Assembly: GCA_947623585.1 (NCBI GenBank) | Contig: CANQHA010000002.1 | Coordinates: 169,566-233,565 of the forward strand | Reading direction: 5' to 3' | Source: an uncultured Clostridia bacterium | GTDB lineage: Bacteria > Bacillota > Clostridia > Oscillospirales > Ruminococcaceae | DNA: 64,000 nucleotides | Shown here: in pieces, positions 62,130 through 64,000 of the stretch | How positions within the stretch are numbered: the stretch's first letter is position 1 | How the letters are laid out: every line of letters starts with the position of its first letter | Translations under genes and position numbers: made by a program | Notes under the pieces: generated by a model | What the model was told of the DNA's origin: nothing | Database searches by the model: none | The model's input: the letters and a program-made list of their open reading frames with translations, nothing else

Positions 62130-63725
62130 ATGGATATCAAGACGGCTGCTGAGATGCTGCGGGACAATCTGCCAGCGATTTACGGCTATGCGGTGCGAAA
62201 CATTTTCGATTACGGCGACGCGGAGGACTTGGCGCAGGAAATCGTCTGCGAGGTGCTCGAATCGGTCGGAAATCTCAACGACGACCGCGCGTTTTGGGGC
62301 TATGTCTGGGCGACTGCGAAAAATACCCTTCGCGTGTACATTCGCCGCGAGCAGCAGAAGCGAAAGCATGAAAATGCGGCGGAAAAGGCGTTTTACCGGG
62401 AAACAATCATCCCCTCGCCCGAGGACGGCGTGCTCGACGCGTCGCAAAATGCCGAGGAGATCTATCTCATACGCCGCGAACTCTCGCTCCTCTCAAAAAC
62501 GCGGCGCGAGGTCTCCGTGCGATACTATATCCAAAATAAATCCTGCTCCGAAATCGCAGAAGAACTTGGAATCAGCGTCGAGGCGGTGAAATATCACCTT
62601 TTCAAGGCGCGCGCAAAGATGAAAGAAGGTTATTTTATGGAGAGAAAATTGGGCAAAAAGAGCTACGACCCCGGCAGATTTTCGGTGGATTTTTGGGGCG
62701 ATTGGAATCGTTATTCCGACTTTTTTAACAGGAAAATTCTCGGGGCGATCGCTTTGGCGGCATATTATGCCCCGGTCTCGGCGGAGGAGCTTTCTGTCGA
62801 GCTCGGCGTCGCGATGCCTTATCTTGAGGACGAAATCGAGGCGCTTTTGGCGGCGGAAATTATCAAAAAAATCGGCGGCAAGTATCAGACCAGCCTTGTC
62901 ATTCTGACCGGCGAATACGAAAAAGAGGCAGACAAAGCGCTTGAAAAACTTATAGCGCGCAGGGCGGAGGAAATATTTAATGATATTAGCAAAATAGTCC
63001 CCGAAGTGCGGGAACTTGACTTCAGCGGCAGGGGTTACGACGACAACAGGCTTTTGTTTATGCTTTTAAACATTGCCGTCGTAAACGGGTTTATCTACGC
63101 GCGAAATAAATCGCCCTACGGAGAGCCGCCTGCCCTTAAACTCGGCGGTCACGGCTAGTTATTCGGTCATGACAGCGGATATGACCACTGCAGATTTTTA
63201 GGCGCTACGATGCACACCGAGGTCCCGGAGAGCAGCTCATGGTTCTCGGCAGAAAATTACAGGGCGATCGTAAATTGCCAGCTCTGGGATCACTGGAGGT
63301 TCACGGAAAAGTCGAGGCTGATGGTTCGGGCGATTGATGAAAAATGCGCGGATGATCTCAGCGAGAACGAGCAGGAACAGCTTGAAATTCTCATCGACGG
63401 CGGATTCATCACGGTCGACGGCGGCGTTATGAAGATAAAATTCCCGGTATTTTCCGAAGACGCCTACAACAAATTGACCGAAAATCTTCTCAAGCCTGCC
63501 ATAGAAAAGGTCGCCGCGATGATGACCGACGTCTCGGACATCTGTGAAAAGATACTCGTCGCCCACGCCCCGGCAAGCGTTCGCGACCAATGCGGAGCCG
63601 TCGCGAAGATAAACCACCGCCCCGAATCTGGCGCGATACTGCTTGAGGAGCTCATAGCCCGCGGTAACCTTGCACTGCCGGCGGGGGAAGTCCCTATGTG
63701 TACGTTTGGGGTGAAGGGAAATTAG
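62130..63725 (+). pseudogene. Sigma-70 family factor with long C-terminus, interrupted by TAG
   Basis: The first part (342 residues) has sigma region 2 (YAVRNIFDYGDAEDLAQEIV) and region 4 (SCSEIAEELGISVEAVKYHL), followed by a C-terminal extension. A single TAG at 63156-63158 stops it after KLGGHG. The same frame then continues without a break for 189 codons (LFGHDSGYDHC, then the listed ORF from 63210), giving 531 codons in total, the size of long clostridial sigma factors with a C-terminal sensing domain. The start is an ATG after AAAGGAG. The 342-residue product may still be made and could work alone. Confidence 0.72.
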
Positions 63726-63793
63726 GTAGGCGCGAGCCGAGGACAATTAGGCAAGAGATTGAAATTATGAAAGCTGCTTGTCAATAAAATCAA

Positions 63794-63830
63794 ATCCGCT
63801 CTGTCTACCATGACAGAACGGATTATTCTT
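63794..63830 (+). terminator. Possible terminator after the sigma-like gene
   Basis: ATCCG..CTGTC and GACAG..CGGAT pair with a two-base mismatch, followed by TTATTCTTTG. Weak. Confidence 0.45.
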
Positions 63831-63838
63831 TGATTGAA

Positions 63839-63973
63839 ATGTGCAAAAACGAGGTGGACATTACACTCGGAGAAGCACGGGAGAAAGAGCCTGTTATTGA
63901 CAGGCTTGCGAAGGCCACAACAGAGCACAGAAGCGGCAAAAGCAGAGAAAAGTCGGCTGAGCAAGACCTTTAA
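63839..63973 (+). CDS. Short ORF, uncertain
   Basis: A 44-codon ORF (MCKNEVDITLGEAREKEPVI, then a Lys/Glu-rich end) without a clear ribosome site. The sequence looks protein-like (helical, charged) and may be the tail or a remnant of a larger gene, but nothing identifies it. Confidence 0.25.
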   Translation: MCKNEVDITLGEAREKEPVIDRLAKATTEHRSGKSREKSAEQDL

Positions 63974-64000
63974 CCAGCTTTACAGTCCTCTCCCCAGCTC

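Overview
The window reads as chromosome of an anaerobic Gram-positive bacterium of the class Clostridia, most likely an Oscillospirales/Ruminococcus-like gut or rumen lineage. The basis is a phenylalanine T-box, IreB, DUF1836 and DUF4298 proteins, a DegV protein, a VanRS/VanY-like signalling unit, a GH130 mannoside phosphorylase, strong AAAGGAG ribosome sites, near-consensus sigma-A promoters and GC-rich third positions. This assignment is inference from gene content; no 16S gene is present.

Layout. 0-5.5 kb: end of tgt, mntP, a HAD phosphatase, then a T-box-controlled pheST pair. 5.5-9 kb: ireB, a DUF1836 regulator, a GH130 phosphorylase and a degV gene behind a palindromic operator. 9-15 kb: a proline-synthesis operon (membrane protein, D-hydroxyacid dehydrogenase, proB, GNAT, proA) and a Lys/Glu-rich membrane protein. 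15-22 kb: a P-type ATPase with degenerate motifs, a DUF4298 protein, an NCS2 purine permease, a HAD phosphatase, a YbgC-like thioesterase and a lipoprotein. 22-27 kb: response regulator, sensor kinase and VanY-type carboxypeptidase, then tRNA-Ser. 27-37 kb: MFS transporter, MacB-like ABC export system with a large surface subunit, glycogen phosphorylase, secG, an unlisted 32-residue membrane peptide and ung.

37.3-49.8 kb is a mobile island between ung and a CorC-like gene. It carries a large serine recombinase broken by one in-frame TGA, tnpW and mobC; an array of short direct repeats split by an IS3-family element with a -1 frameshift site; and a cargo operon. The cargo is an HTH protein, a membrane protein overlapping mod, type III mod and res genes, and three AT-rich genes I do not recognise. 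One of the three has a PD-(D/E)xK-like signature. A 12-bp inverted repeat near both edges may mark the ends. This three-gene cassette is the best candidate for an undescribed (probably anti-phage) system.

49.8-64 kb: CorC-like protein, an ackA-DUF1294-GNAT-MutS-like operon, an ECF sigma/anti-sigma pair, two tRNA-Gln genes, an ispDF fusion, an NlpC/P60 lipoprotein that has lost its catalytic triad, an XRE regulator, an HTH remnant, and a sigma-factor gene interrupted by a single TAG.

Scattered through the intergenic gaps are six copies of a roughly 225-325 bp structured repeat. Each has an AAAAGGTAT/ATACCTTTT outer stem, two side hairpins, a CACCCCACCCCCGC inner stem and a GC-rich central hairpin. 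The copies swap hairpin arms as cassettes and show compensatory base changes. A companion module with a TGATGTGACC hairpin lies directly upstream of three promoters. These repeats are the second major unexplained feature.
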